Positions 12,287 through 24,051 of a stretch of 64,000 bases of DNA are shown in pieces. The notes under the pieces were generated by a model that saw only the letters and a list, made by a program, of their open reading frames with translations, did not search any database and was not told the origin of the DNA. The stretch is from contig JAJQJQ010000059.1 in the NCBI GenBank assembly GCA_028622995.1, forward strand, positions 248,001 through 312,000, given 5' to 3'. Positions within the stretch are counted from its first letter, which is position 1. Each line of letters begins with the position of its first letter. The DNA is from Panagrolaimus kolymaensis (Eukaryota; Nematoda; Chromadorea; Rhabditida; Panagrolaimidae). Made by a program: the position numbers and the translations under genes.

Positions 12287-14356
12287 CTATGCCTAAAAAA
12301 GAGCCATAAATTAGTAAAGGAAAATAAAAACAACAACTATGCATAATTTTTGCAGGAATTACTTTCTCAAGAGGCATAAAAAATGGAGTAAAAAACTTAC
12401 TTCATCGTCGTCATCCTTGATTGGCATAGGAGTTACATCAAGTTTTAAAACATCTTCCAACAAGTATGTAGCCAAGGTTTTCAAATCTTTAGTTACTATT
12501 TCCACTTCGTTCTAGAAAAGAATATTTGGTGAAAAAGATATTAATGATTTGGTTAAAACATACCATCTTCAAGACAAATTTCCCAACCTGGTTTTTACTT
12601 GTTCGAATAAGGATAGTGGAGTTTTTGTAATAAAGGTTAAACATAAAAAGAACAGTATCATCTTCAAACATAATTACAACCAAATAATCGCCATTCTTAA
12701 GAAGAAGTTTATCAACTTCAAATGCTTCTAAGCCATAATAAACAAAAGGCAATTCAATTTCCTCGATTGCTCCAGCCAATCTAATATCAACTTCGGCGGT
12801 CTTTTTTCTTTTAGTGAGTTTGGCAAGAGTTTGAAGACAACAATTGAGACGTTTTTCTTTAAGCAAAGTATTGATTTGTTGCATGTAAAATTCATCTGTT
12901 GGACGTTTAACAACCAACGTAACATTTTTTCTATCCTCCTAAAGTGTAAATGTTTAATGAAATAGATGATTCAATAATGTAAGTAATTAACTCACAATCA
13001 AGCTGGAGATAATACTAGATAACATATTTGATGCAGACATTTTTGAAATATTAACTCCAATGGATAAAATGCAATCACATCGAACAAGGTATTTTTCAAA
13101 GATGCTGCCTGAAAGATAACCATATTATTTTTTGTTAATCTGATACCATTAAATGTTTGTAAGCGACAAACCTTCAGGTACTTGTTTGACATAAAACTTC
13201 TCAGCAACTTTTACAATCTTTAAATCAATATTTCGGTGATTTTCAGTGTTCATGATTTTATATTCCTTATAACGAAAAGCTGGGAATTGAACGACATCTA
13301 AAGCATATTTACGAGGAAGAACTTGACTCTAAAAATTAATTTTTAAATTTTGTAAAAATCAAGCACTTTTTAATTATAATGTAGCAACTGTAAAGCCCAA
13401 AAACATGAGGGATTCGCTGAGCATTTCACGATAAAGTCTAAAATTAATGAATCGTGTGCTTCGAGAAAAAAATGGCGAGCATCTCCCCAAGCTAAAGGAA
13501 GAAAAATTCATTTATAAAGTTATAGTTTATCCTATCTAACACAAAGAATACAATTGATCGACCCTTCCTTGCGGAAAGGTGATATATTAAAAAACTTTCA
13601 AAAAAGAAAATCTTTAAATTATTTGATGTTTACCTAGATTGCTTTAAAAGCGATTTGATTAAAGAAAAAGTAACAATATGAAACCATAGAAAATGTTTGA
13701 AAAAGTTTTCTTTGTTCCATTTTTTGTATTCAGCTATAATATTATATTTGCCATCGAAACAAATAATTGGAAACAAAATATTGTAAACGTTGTCTTGACT
13801 TTTACTCCTCTAATCCTTCATAAACAATGATATGTTAACAGTTGCTACTTTTCTAATATTTTTTGATAACAAATTTATAGTTAGCTTACCTCCTTTTGAG
13901 TTGTAATATTATACAAGCCTGGCTGTTCGAACATTCCCATAAATTGTTCATAAGAATTTACCAGTATTTTGTTTACCTTAAAAGGAAAAATATTAGTATT
14001 ACAATTTTAAAAGTTAAAGACTTTACAGTACGGATAACATATCCGATTTTCAAAATATCGTAAGCAGGACCAGATTTATCGATTGAGATGATTTCAAGAT
14101 CATGATCAACATGGAATCCAAGATGGTCACCACTTCGCAGATATAGCAGGATATTTTTCAATACAGGTAAAGCTTCAAAGGATAATTCGTCATCATTATT
14201 GGAAGCATTGTAGAAATTTTTTAATGATTTAACATTTGTTTTGCTTTCCTTATTAGATATTTCCACTTGTTTTGATGCATCACCAGCTCTGCCAACATTC
14301 TGAACACACGAAGCTTTCAAACTAACAGTGAGGGAATCTTTCATATTGGTATTCAT
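12287..14356 (-). CDS. Two-PDZ-domain protein, 392 aa (SMZ-like)
   Basis: Minus-strand exons: 14356-14027, 13976-13890, 13328-13172, 13108-12996, 12938-12564, 12511-12401, 12292-12287. All joins are in frame. Residues about 63-139 look like a PDZ fold: LGFHV at 79-83, DKSGPAYDILKIGYVI, then VNK. Residues about 172-245 look like a second PDZ: VKQVPEGSIF, DCILSIG and a closing VTLVVKRP. The rest (246-392) is unassigned and ends DDDDEA. Nematodes have a lineage-specific family of small two-PDZ sperm proteins (the SMZ group in Caenorhabditis). Assignment to it is inferred from architecture only. The role would be a peptide-binding scaffold. The gene lies between two long inverted repeats. The 544-bp intron between exons 2 and 3 carries a dispersed repeat and could hide another exon. 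Confidence 0.75.
13434..13622 (+). repeat. Dispersed repeat copy 1, inside a PDZ-gene intron
   Basis: This segment of about 190 bp matches 14578-14767 in the same orientation. Shared blocks are AAAGTCT.AAAT, TCGTGTGCTTC, CGAGCA, CCCCAAGCTAAAGGAAG, AAGTTATAGTTTATCC, ACACAAAGAATACA, TTCCTTGCGGAAAG and GAAAATCTTTAAA. There are no terminal inverted repeats. It may be a decayed MITE or a duplicated piece of gene flank. Confidence 0.75.
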
Positions 14357-14372
14357 AATACTAAAAAAGAAA
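14357..14372 (-). promoter_or_regulatory. Likely spliced-leader acceptor of the PDZ gene
   Basis: On the minus strand a TTTCTTTTTTTAG tract ends 4 nt before the ATG (TATT then ATG at 14356). The U-rich acceptor has no in-frame upstream exon, as expected for SL trans-splicing. Confidence 0.5.
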
Positions 14373-14577
14373 TAATGGTATTAATAATGTTTATTTATAT
14401 TAACACATTCAATAAAGCTTTTGTTTTCATTATTGTTTAGTTTGTCACTTCTTCACCTTCAGTTAATATCCTCCTTCATGGGAGCTACATGATCAGCGAA
14501 AAAAGAGGGCAATCTCATTGTTAAATTCTATGGTAAAAGTTATTTGAAAGTCGAGAAAAAAGGGAGCTAAATGGGTG

Positions 14578-14767
14578 CTAAAGTCTCAAATAAGTGCCTC
14601 GTGTGCTTCACGAAAAAATTCGCGAGCACTTCCCCAAGCTAAAGGAAGGAAATCCCATATTTTAAGTTATAGTTTATCCAGTACAACACAAAGAATACAT
14701 ATAATCAAGCATTCCTTGCGGAAAGATGATATGATAAAAAAAGTTTGAAATAAGAAAATCTTTAAAG
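14578..14767 (+). repeat. Dispersed repeat copy 2, upstream of the PDZ gene
   Basis: Second copy of the block at 13434-13622, lying about 220 bp upstream of the PDZ gene start in the same orientation. It shares TCGTGTGCTTC, CCCCAAGCTAAAGGAAG and TTCCTTGCGGAAAG in order. Confidence 0.75.
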
Positions 14768-16009
14768 CTCTTCATAACCACTAAACTAATGCTTCATTCA
14801 AGCAAACAATCAAACATACAAGGGATAAAGCAATGCATCATGCATGTAAATCTTAACTCTAAGAAGCTTATTGTGTGTCCAAAACATTTCTCTTACCTCT
14901 TAAACGCTACGACTAGTGTGCTAGCACCTTGCTAAACATGTAAGAAAGAACAAAAAGTTATATGAGCAACAGCAAGAGTTGTAACGCTTGAGTTACATGC
15001 ACCCCAAACCAAAAGCATCCTTGTTTCAAACTACAAGACTAAGAAAAACGTATGTGAATCCTTTGGGGAAGGTAGGAAAAGGTTCAAACGACTAAATGAT
15101 AACCCCGGGACAACTAAATCTCAAAGGGTTAAAGCTTCCAAGAAGCAAAACTTATGGAAGGCTAAAGCTTGCCTTAAAGCTATAGTAAGCAGCGGCAAAA
15201 GCTTTGTCATAGGTTGAGAAAGGAAGGCTAAAAGTTAGCACATGGCTATGTGCAGAAGTAAGTTATGTCAAACAAAAAGAAAAATCATACAAAAAGTTAA
15301 AAGAAGTCATTACATAATCATCCCCTTAACCCATATAAAGTAACAGTATACTATAGCCAACGCTTTCGTTGAAGTTATTATGTAACAATCTATCAAAAAG
15401 TGAGACAATGGCTTGAAAGCTCAATGATCATTGGTAATTCTTCCAAATAAGTAGTCTTGAGTTTTGATATCATTTTAGTTTTCATTTTATCATCAATCAC
15501 TTAGTTTTGGCCATGAATGTTTGCGTATTATAATAATGTTTGAATTGTATGATGGTTTCAATAATGTGTGTTAATAGGATTAGTTGTGAAAGTGAAGTGA
15601 CAAAACTAAACATAGACAGAAAACAAAAGCTTTACATACGACAAAGAAAAGAAAGAAAATTGACTAACCTTTCTTGGATCACTTCTAAATAAAACAAAAT
15701 ATTCAAATAGTTGAGCTTTTTAAAGCTTTGATGATGATTTCTTAAAGGGGTTTGATTTCTTTTCAGCTGAAATATTAATGGTTTTAGAAGCAATAAAGGA
15801 AAGAAAAAACAACTAACCTTTTAAAAGCTTCACAGAAGTTAAAAATGATTCTTTTCAACCAATTTAGGAATATTTGATGATTGATTAACGACGACGAAAT
15901 CTGGGAAGAAGAAAAAAAAGTTATGACGAAGCTCAGAAAAAAAAACATGCAAAATTTTATTTTGCAAGCACACGACGTTCGCATCGAGAAAAATTTTTGA
16001 TGTGAAAAA
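14768..16009. other. Intergenic stretch inside the inverted-repeat region
   Basis: A relatively GC-richer part (14770-15300) with many GCTT/AAGC words was read on both strands for exons and tRNAs, and none was found. The remainder to 16009 is AT-rich, and short Phe-rich frames there look fortuitous. Confidence 0.4.
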
Positions 16010-17461
16010 AAAGCAGCTGTTTTTTGATTGAAAATCTTCAACAAAAAAAATAGCTGGCGACACGCAACAAAAATGCCAACAGGAAAAATGCTTGTGAAAG
16101 CTTTTTTCTTCATCGCTATCCAACTTTTTATGAAGTTTTTGGATTGATTTGACACTTTCTAATCTTCAAAAATAATTTACTAACCTACAAACATGAAACA
16201 TTAATATTTGACATAATTTATTCCAACAAAAAAGAGACAATTCTAAGAATTTTAGGGCCAAAATATGAGAGACTTGTAAACATAATTCATTGAAGAAATA
16301 ATTAAAGATTAGAAAGATAAATATTTCTGACTCGTTAATAAACAAATACAAAACATTTGTAAGTTATAAGTATCGACAAAATAATTTTTAAGACTCGAAC
16401 AAAAAGTTTTTTCAACCAAAAATGCAATAACAAAAAAGAAGAGAGGCTTCGATGACCTTGAAGCAATCCATTGAGAAACAACAAAATAACTTTTTTATTG
16501 ATATTGCTTTAATATATATTTTGATAAATGGAAAACATGGAGGAAAATTAAAAAGAAAATAAAGATTGGATAATTTTATGCTACGAAGGCTTTAATCTTC
16601 CTTCACCTTCATAAATTAGTTGAATAATTATTTTTGTTTTTAGAAAAAAATTATGAAGATTTGAATCATGAAGATTAAGTTCGTTCATGTCCAACACATT
16701 TCGTTCAAGCGTAAAAATATTTTCATAATCACACTCCAAAAATTGTGCAAAAAAATTGAAAAATGTGTGAAAGTTTACATCTTCGAATATCATTGAAACT
16801 CTGAATCCATGGAAGAAAAAATTAGTAAAAAATGAATATTACTTTTTGCAATAACATATTTTATTTGAATTCTCCATGTCAAATACTATGGAATCCATGT
16901 TTTAATCAATTCCATCAAATTTTATCAAAAAAAAACAGCAAAAAGTAAAATTTTAAAATACCGTAACCTTAAAACACCTTTAAAGCAGCAACACCTTGAA
17001 TGGCATTAATTTACAATAACAACTGAGAATTGAAAGCCAAAATAATTTTTAATATTGATAAATATTTAAAAATTAGATTAAATCTCAATCCAATCAATTC
17101 GATCAAGAAAAGTAAAAAAATATTTTAATAATCGTAATCCTTGAAAACTTTTGAAGTCATGTTGACTTCTTTGATAACGTTTTTTTCCATCAAAAAAAGT
17201 TAAAATCCTTTAAAAAGATGAATAAAGGATCATTTGACAAAAAGGAAATTTCAAAATCCTTAAATTTGGTATATTTTTGGATAACCAAAAACAAAAATAC
17301 GAAATTTTATGCAAACATGGGATCCATAAATTGGATGGTTTTGTTGCTCTTTTTCCACCAAAAAAACATTATTTCTGCTTTTTCTTGATGAAACAATAAA
17401 TCGTGATTAGATTCCGCATAAAAAAATGCTTTGGAATATCCATAGGAAAAAATGAGGAATC
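16010..17461 (-). repeat. Right arm of the 1.45-kb inverted repeat
   Basis: Reverse-complement partner of 10233-11685. Matching landmarks include GTAAACATAATTCATTGAAG, TCGTTAATAAACAAATAC, GTTCATGTCCAACACATT and the outer TTTTTTATGCGGAATC-type block on the opposite strand. Frames in this arm (such as 16581-16793 minus) have decayed counterparts in the other arm, so they are not called as genes. Confidence 0.85.
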
Positions 17462-18028
17462 ATGTTGTTGATCCACCATTGAAGAAAGAAATAATTATTA
17501 TTACTTTTTGTTGCAACTCTTTGAACACAGCTTATTCACTCGTAAAAGTTGGTTCTTATTTCCACCAAATCCAGTCAATAATCCTTCCATTTTTAGTAGC
17601 CAATTCCTTTCACTTTAAACATTCGAAAAAAGCATTAATAATACTCGCATAAAAATCTGCAAAAGTTCTTTCTTCGCTTCCTTCAATTTTTTTTGTTAAA
17701 CATCAAAAGTCTCTTCATCCTTTTTGAATTATTTGTTATTAATTAGTCTCGATTTTTATAGTTAAATCTTCGAGCAAAAATAATATTTGGTTGATCGTAT
17801 TTTTTACATCCAAATCATAGCAGATGATAACACAAAATTTGTCCATACAAAACTTCCTTTTGGACCTTACAGCGAATAATACAGTAACATGTGAAACATT
17901 CATTCGGCTGCTTCACTTTTTTTGTTGTTGCTTCAAACCTTCGAAGTTTTTAGCTTCTTTTTCGGATGCTTCATCGATTTTTTTCTGCTTGTTTTTTTCG
18001 AGTTTTAACACATACTTTCATTTTTTAG
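17462..18028. other. Upstream flank of the decayed Cys-rich gene
   Basis: It contains a block (about 17855-17985: GGACCTTACAGCGAA, ATACAGTA, GCTGCTTCACTTTTTTTG, GCTTC) that recurs at 21419-21525. A TTTTTTAG acceptor at 18021-18028 opens the first exon of the pseudogene. No start codon exon was found. Confidence 0.5.
17855..17985 (+). repeat. Direct repeat, copy 1
   Basis: Matches 21419-21525: ACCTTACAGCGAA, ATACAGTA, GCTGCTTCACTTTTTTTG and a following CAAAC..GAA..TTC block. It marks the left edge of a partial duplication of the pseudogene neighbourhood. Confidence 0.6.
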
Positions 18029-20577
18029 GTACTCAACTATTTATCATACAAAGCTACCATAGCTGTCATAGACTCGCGTGCTTCATTAACATGGATACCT
18101 CTTGGAAAGAATAATGGAATTGATTGTTTAACTTTGAAGACTGACTTTCTTTCCGATGTGGTTCAAGAAGATGTAAGTTAAACTACTTTCATGGTTTAAT
18201 AATAGCTTAGTTTTTTAGGAATTAAACTTATTGGAATCTTGCAGAGGTGTTGATTATCAATCAAATAGTAAAGACTTCATGTTTAATGGGACTGTGTTTG
18301 ATATGGTAAGTTTTTTATTGGTTAACCTTAACTATAGCTTTGGTGCATACAAACTTTTCATTATCTTTACTTTCATTTTTTAGCGCACACTTCATGATAA
18401 AGTTTCTTCATGTGGAAAGTGAACAATATGTGAAGATATCAAAGATGAAATAGTTATCGAAGAAACATGGAAGAAACTAAAATCTCCTCATGATCCTGGA
18501 ACTGTTCATTCTCCATACAAATCTGAGGATAATGCATTGAACTCAAAAACACCTTTTTCATCTCGAATGGATATTCAACATTATATTTTTGAAAATGCGT
18601 GAAATCATCGAGCAAAGATGTGTCATCAGATAAAGATAAAGAATGTGTGGATCGATATGGTCAAAATATCCTCTTCCTGATGAACTTGGTGGATGTGTAA
18701 TGTTTCAACATAAGAATCCTTTAACAAACAAAACTGAATTCTTCATGCCTATGGATAAACGGGATTTGGTTTAAATTGTCTATGTATCTTGCTGAACATT
18801 ATATACGAAATGATAGCGCTATCTTGGGCAGACTTTTACCTGGAAAAATGGTTAGTGCATGTTTTGGATTAAAATGCTTCTTTTATAACCATAATAATAT
18901 TTACAGGCTGATAATGAAGATCATAACTGTCTCACACTTTTTATTGAAGATGATTACAAATGTTTGTTCATTGCATTTATGCACCATTAGATTCTTGGAT
19001 GTTTAAAGCCACCGATCCTGAAGCATATTTTTGTCCAAAAGAAGGTGAAATGAATCATACATATCCTCAAGGTGATTCGTCTTATATGTACGTTGATGCT
19101 GTGAATATTGTAAATTAAACAAGAAAAATCGATTCGTCACACTTTGGATTTTCTAAAGTAAGTTTTCTTCTTTAGCATACTTATTGAGAGTTTATGGTCT
19201 TAAAATTCCATCTTTTAGAATTGTTACATTTCAACAAAGTTTTCTCCTATATCGGTTTCTAATGGCGTTGAAGTTTCTTTGGAATTAAGAGCAATTGGAT
19301 CTGAAGCAAAGTGTGTTCTAGCCTTACTTTTAATGCAAATGCAAGCAGTGACGAGTATGCCAAAACTATTAAAGAATCGATGATGGAATATTTTCCTTGT
19401 GATGATCAAAATACAGCTACGGTAAACTTTAATAACTAACTATATACTGCGGCCTTTTCATTTATAATATTTTTAGGTATGTTTTCAAGTTGAATCAAAG
19501 GACCTTTTTGTTCAGTATGCTCAAATTCTTGATACAGTAAGATCCACAATCTTATTTGACAATTGCTTCTTCCAAAATCCAACAGCATCAAATAAATGTT
19601 ATTATGAAGTTGACACGAAAAATGTACCAAGAATCCATAGATTTCCTCCTAAATTCATTCCAAAGCTTGAAAAGAATGAACGTATTTCAACCGATGATGC
19701 ATGGTCAACTACCAGTGAAAAAGAACAACATTGTGGATATGTGTATTTAACCAATGAAGATAAACAAGAATGCTATGATAAACTTCTAAATATGGATGAA
19801 TCTCCAAGTAAAGCTGTTGATTATCTTCGTGACGAATACAAAGATTACAATAAAAGTGGTAAAGCATTGATTTGCAATTGTTATAGTTCTCCAGAATGTG
19901 ATATCCGTGGTATAGTCAATAAAGCATTGGACGATCATAAAGATGCAAGTCGTTTATCCTTTTTACTACTGTAATCTGTCTTAATGCTACCTCATATGTG
20001 CTTTCATTTTTAGGACCTCATGTGTAATGTTGGAAACATAATCGACGATCATTCCGTTATAAATGATACCGTTCAATCAATTCCATCTGATTTCTTTTGT
20101 CTTGTTAAGCTAATGATTGACTTAATAAATCACAAACCGATAAAGAAATATGAATTTAGTATTTATGATCTTCCTGTTCACATTAAGGGTCAAGATTGTC
20201 CACCTTTCTCTGAATTAGACCAATCACTCCATGGTGTTACAAATACTGATACTGTTATCAAAGGTTGCTGACATGACTCTAAAATGAATGTGTGAGTTTA
20301 AACTTCTAAAACTTCCATTTTTATTATATTGTTTTTTTAGGTATTATTGTTGCTGTCGAACTTCAAAAGAACCATGTAATACTCAAAAAATTATCGAACT
20401 TTTTAACGGTATTGAAAATGGCGATGCAAGAAAAGCTCAACAACGTATTAACTTTGGCTGTGAATTCAACCATGATATTCTTACAAACGAAAGCAAAACA
20501 ACTTGTGCTAAATCTGAAGTTCGTCATAATGTTTTAATGCGATGTTATGGAGTTTTCAAGTTTACAACCTCCTAATC
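18029..20577 (+). pseudogene. Decayed multi-exon Cys-rich gene
   Basis: Clear exons with proper splice sites (18029-18172, 18219-18305, then 18384 on) encode a Cys-rich protein, but the reading frame is broken. In-frame TGA occurs at 18420 and near 18599. Frame changes are needed between about 18600 and 19130. A further in-frame TGA lies near 20268. The best preserved part is 19478-19946, with motifs ICNCYSSPECD and YLRDEYKDYNK. The exon from 20341 encodes YYCCCRTSKEPCN. The two CxC..CN clusters resemble the ET-module spacing of nematode secreted proteins, but this is tentative. One junction at 19946/19947 fits a GC-AG intron (GATGCAAGT). A later frame near 20866-20960 ends in a hydrophobic helix and could be the original membrane anchor. 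Function unknown. Confidence 0.65.
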
Positions 20578-20689
20578 TTTCTTCACTCTTTGTTGTTTTC
20601 ACTTTTTTGTGCACTTTTTTGTTTTCGTTGTTTGTTTTTTTATAAAGTTTAATATGTTGTTTCATGTTTTTGGATTAATCGTTTTCATA

Positions 20690-21130
20690 TTATTCCATTT
20701 TTCCTTCAATTTTGGCAGGCTTTTTTAACATTCTTATCACATATGAGTCATTAAAGCATTACTTGTTGCATCCGTTTATGCATTGACTAATCACTGAGTT
20801 TTTGGTGTTTTTCTTTCATATAATCTGAATAGTTTTGGAGTTTTAACAGCTTTAGTTTTTTATGCTACTTGATTCAAGCGACGATGTGTGCTACATTAAC
20901 TCAATGTTTTGCAAGAGAAATAAGAAAGCATTTTTTTATGTTTCGATTTGGATATTATTATTATCCTTGGGTGCCATTGAATAAAAGAAAAAAGACAAAA
21001 TCAACGATCAAAAATACTTTAATATGCGCAAAACCATTGACACATCTTCCATTGATGGAAGAGGATTATGTTGCCACACATGTAACAACAATCAAGCAAC
21101 GTTTGTTAGGAAACGGAAAATAGTTTCGAC
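20690..21130 (+). repeat. 3' tail of the Cys-rich pseudogene, copy 1
   Basis: Matches 23125-23700 in the same orientation: GCATTACTT.TTG..TCC, GACTAATCA, CAGCTTTAGTTTT, then a block ending TTATCCTTGG.TG.CAT. One frame here (about 20866-20960) encodes SSDDVCYINSMFC followed by a helix FFYVSIWILLLSLGAIE and a stop. This looks like a C-terminal membrane anchor. Confidence 0.55.
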
Positions 21131-21418
21131 CATAAGACTTTGTTTGATCTAATAAAGGTTAATTCAGATGTGGAAAGCTTGCAAAAGCCTTTGCTATCAA
21201 AAATCCCAACACTTTTTTTACTTTGTTTCCATTTTTTTTTTTGTGTTCAAAGTGAAAGTTTCTTCTTTCTTTCTCGTTCTTATTAGTTTTATTCAACCTC
21301 GATTATTATTAACCACTTTTTGAGCAAAAGAAATAAATATTTTTTCCAATTTTATAATGGCCATTTTTACAATCGAAACAAATCATGCGATCATCAAAAA
21401 AAAATGTTCATTTCTAAA

Positions 21419-21525
21419 CCCCTTTGGGCCTTACAGCGAAATATACAGTACATAGCAAGCGAAACACGCAGCTGCTTCACTTTTTTTTTGTTTCAAGCAA
21501 ACGAAATCCTCTGCTTCGCATAAAT
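21419..21525 (+). repeat. Direct repeat, copy 2
   Basis: Partner of 17855-17985, in the same orientation. In this second unit the coding middle of the pseudogene is missing. Confidence 0.6.
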
Positions 21526-23124
21526 TTTTCATTAAACTTTCCACCAATTTGACGTTATTTTTTTTAATCGGTTTTAAGAGATGCAATAAATAGGCATCAA
21601 ACAGAATAGGTAGTTTTAGTATTAGGTTATCGCGCTTTTTATCGTTTTCTTTAAGCTTTTTATATTTTGTAGCAAATTTTTGTGATACGAAAAAATTAAT
21701 ATTTCTTTCTTCCTCTTTTGTTTTTGTTTTCTTGGACATTTTGTTGATGCAGTAGTTTATTAAGGCGGAAATTGATTGAAGTAATTATTTGAGAAGCTTT
21801 TTCATATATAAAGCATACATAAAGATTTTCCACTTTTTCGATGTACCCTTTTTATGGATTTTTGAGATACACAAATGAGGGATTATATATGCAGCATTAG
21901 TAGTTTGGGATATTGGCGGTATTTTTTCGAGTTCATCTCGTTTTTTATCTTTTTAACTGATTTTATGTTTGTATTTTTGGAACCAATAAATAAATCTTTC
22001 TTTCTTTTTCGTCTTTGTTTTGCTCTAATGAATATGTTGTGTAAATAAATGTTGTTGTTTTGACTTCTTTGACATTTTGTGGATGCAATCGTTTATTAAG
22101 GCGGATCAATCATTTTTAGTCATTATGAGAGCATACTTTCTTAGATAAACCAATACTTTTCATATTGTTTCTTTGTCGTTTCACAACATTTCTATGAACA
22201 TATTTTCTTTTTACCCCTATTTGCTTTTTTTATTACTCTTTTATCGCATAATGAATAGAAATTAATCCATTGTATCATTCGAGATACTTTTTGGCTATTT
22301 ATAGCCTTCTTGTGAGGCTTAAAAGCTTCTTTATTACGAAATGAAACACCTTTTTCCTGCATTTTTTGATATCGTTATCCTTTCACATCATTTTAAACCT
22401 TTGTTCTTTCTTTTTGTTTGCTTGTCCATCATTCTTTTTATTGCCTTTTTGAAGAGTATCAATAAGCCTTGAACCATCTTTTTACCTTTTATACGTTTTG
22501 CAATCATACATGTGCCTAATGCCCGCAACTTCTCTCTCCCCCTTTTTTATGACATTAACTAAAGTTTTATTTTTCTAGTAAGATAAAGAGATGCAAAGAT
22601 GAAATGACGAGTGATGGAAAATGTTGCTGAAATGATGGTTGAAAAAGAAAATGAAGTATGAAACTTCATATGTTTTATGTAAAAAATAATAATGATGGCG
22701 GAATAAAGAATGCTGATCAAGAAATATCGATGTGTAAGGGTATGTTTCTATTTCTTCTTTATGTTTTAAATTGATTTGCTGAGCCAAACCCGTATTTATG
22801 TTTTTGAAATCTTTTCTTTGCCATAACTAACGTTTCTTTTCCTTGTTGGTATTTTTGTCTCTCTTTTTTACTCCGCTTTTGATCATCCTTTTAAGTCCAT
22901 ATTAAAAGTAACAACTTTCTTTGAGACTTCTTATATCCTTTTACGCTTCTCTTGACATTGTCGAGACGAAATTTATCTTCTTTACCACTTGTAAAGTTTT
23001 GGTCATTTTGGTTAATAGTCTTTAAGCCTCTTACATTTCATTAGATGATGTTATAAGTTCAATAAATCTTTTTTGGTGAAAGGAACAAAATCGTTTCATA
23101 ATGGGTTTCATTTTACTTTCTTTT
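21526..23124. other. AT-rich intergenic stretch, no gene seen
   Basis: Short frames (21431-21739 minus, 22575-22787 minus) are low-complexity and have no splice context. No RNA gene was recognised. Confidence 0.4.
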
Positions 23125-23700
23125 ACTTTCGATTTTTTGGCAGCCGTTGTTTATAACATGCTTACAACAAATATATGAGTGAAGAGAATGAGGGCATTAC
23201 TTATTGAGTCCTTTAATGGGTTGACTAATCATTAATGAATCTGTATTTGTTTCATCTTTGTTTCATGTTTTTTTTGACTTTATTGTGTCTTTGTTTTGTA
23301 TTGCTTGCTGTTGTTGTATTACATACAAAAACAAAGAAACTATGTGTTATTTTGTGTTGGAAATAAAGGATTTCAAATACAAACTTTGCGTTGTTTTTCG
23401 TTCAAATCATGTGAGCTGTTTTTGGATGTTCAGCAGCTTTAGTTTTATAACTTCTCGATCGAAGCGTGCGATGACATCGGCGTTAACACTTATTTTTTGC
23501 AAGCAGAAACATACCTTTTATTTTTATTCTTCTATCTGAATATTGTTATCCTTGGATGGCATGAAATAAAAGAAAAATTTCAACGATCATTAAATAAACA
23601 AAAACCTGCATCAAAAATATTGAAACAACATTCACTGATGGACAATGATATTGCAGCCGGTGTTCCGTCAATCACGCACGATAGAAAGTGAATGGAAAAC
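23125..23700 (+). repeat. 3' tail of the Cys-rich pseudogene, copy 2
   Basis: Degenerate second copy of 20690-21130. The frame corresponding to the membrane anchor is interrupted by stops, so this copy cannot encode the same peptide. Confidence 0.55.
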
Positions 23701-24051
23701 CGTTTCAATTTTAACTTTTTCCAACTAAAAAAGGCTTTCATTCCCTCACTCTATCTCCCTTCGGATAATTCCATGTTTGAAGCTTTAGCTAAGCTTCTTA
23801 ATCTTTCTCTTCCTCGTCTTTCTTTATCAACATCATATTTAACTTGCGCCGCTTCCAAGGATTACTTACAAAAGTTTTCCAAGTTTGTTTTTGTTTGTAT
23901 CTCAAAATCTTACATATTCGAACAATACCAAAAAGATCCATATCAAATAAAAGAAACAAAAAGAAAAATTACAATAATAAACATTTATTAAACTCAAAAA
24001 CAAATACATAAATTCATACATATCAAACAACAACAACAAAAAACATAATAT

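Noticed and set aside
16581..16793. 70-residue minus frame in the right arm
   Set aside because: The left-arm counterpart is interrupted; no splice context.
18029..20577. Alternative genetic code (TGA read as Cys)
   Set aside because: Other genes in the window use TGA as a normal stop (for example at 31799-31801), and this locus also has frameshifts.
22575..22787. 70-residue minus frame rich in His and Phe
   Set aside because: Low complexity, no neighbouring exons, no similarity recognised.
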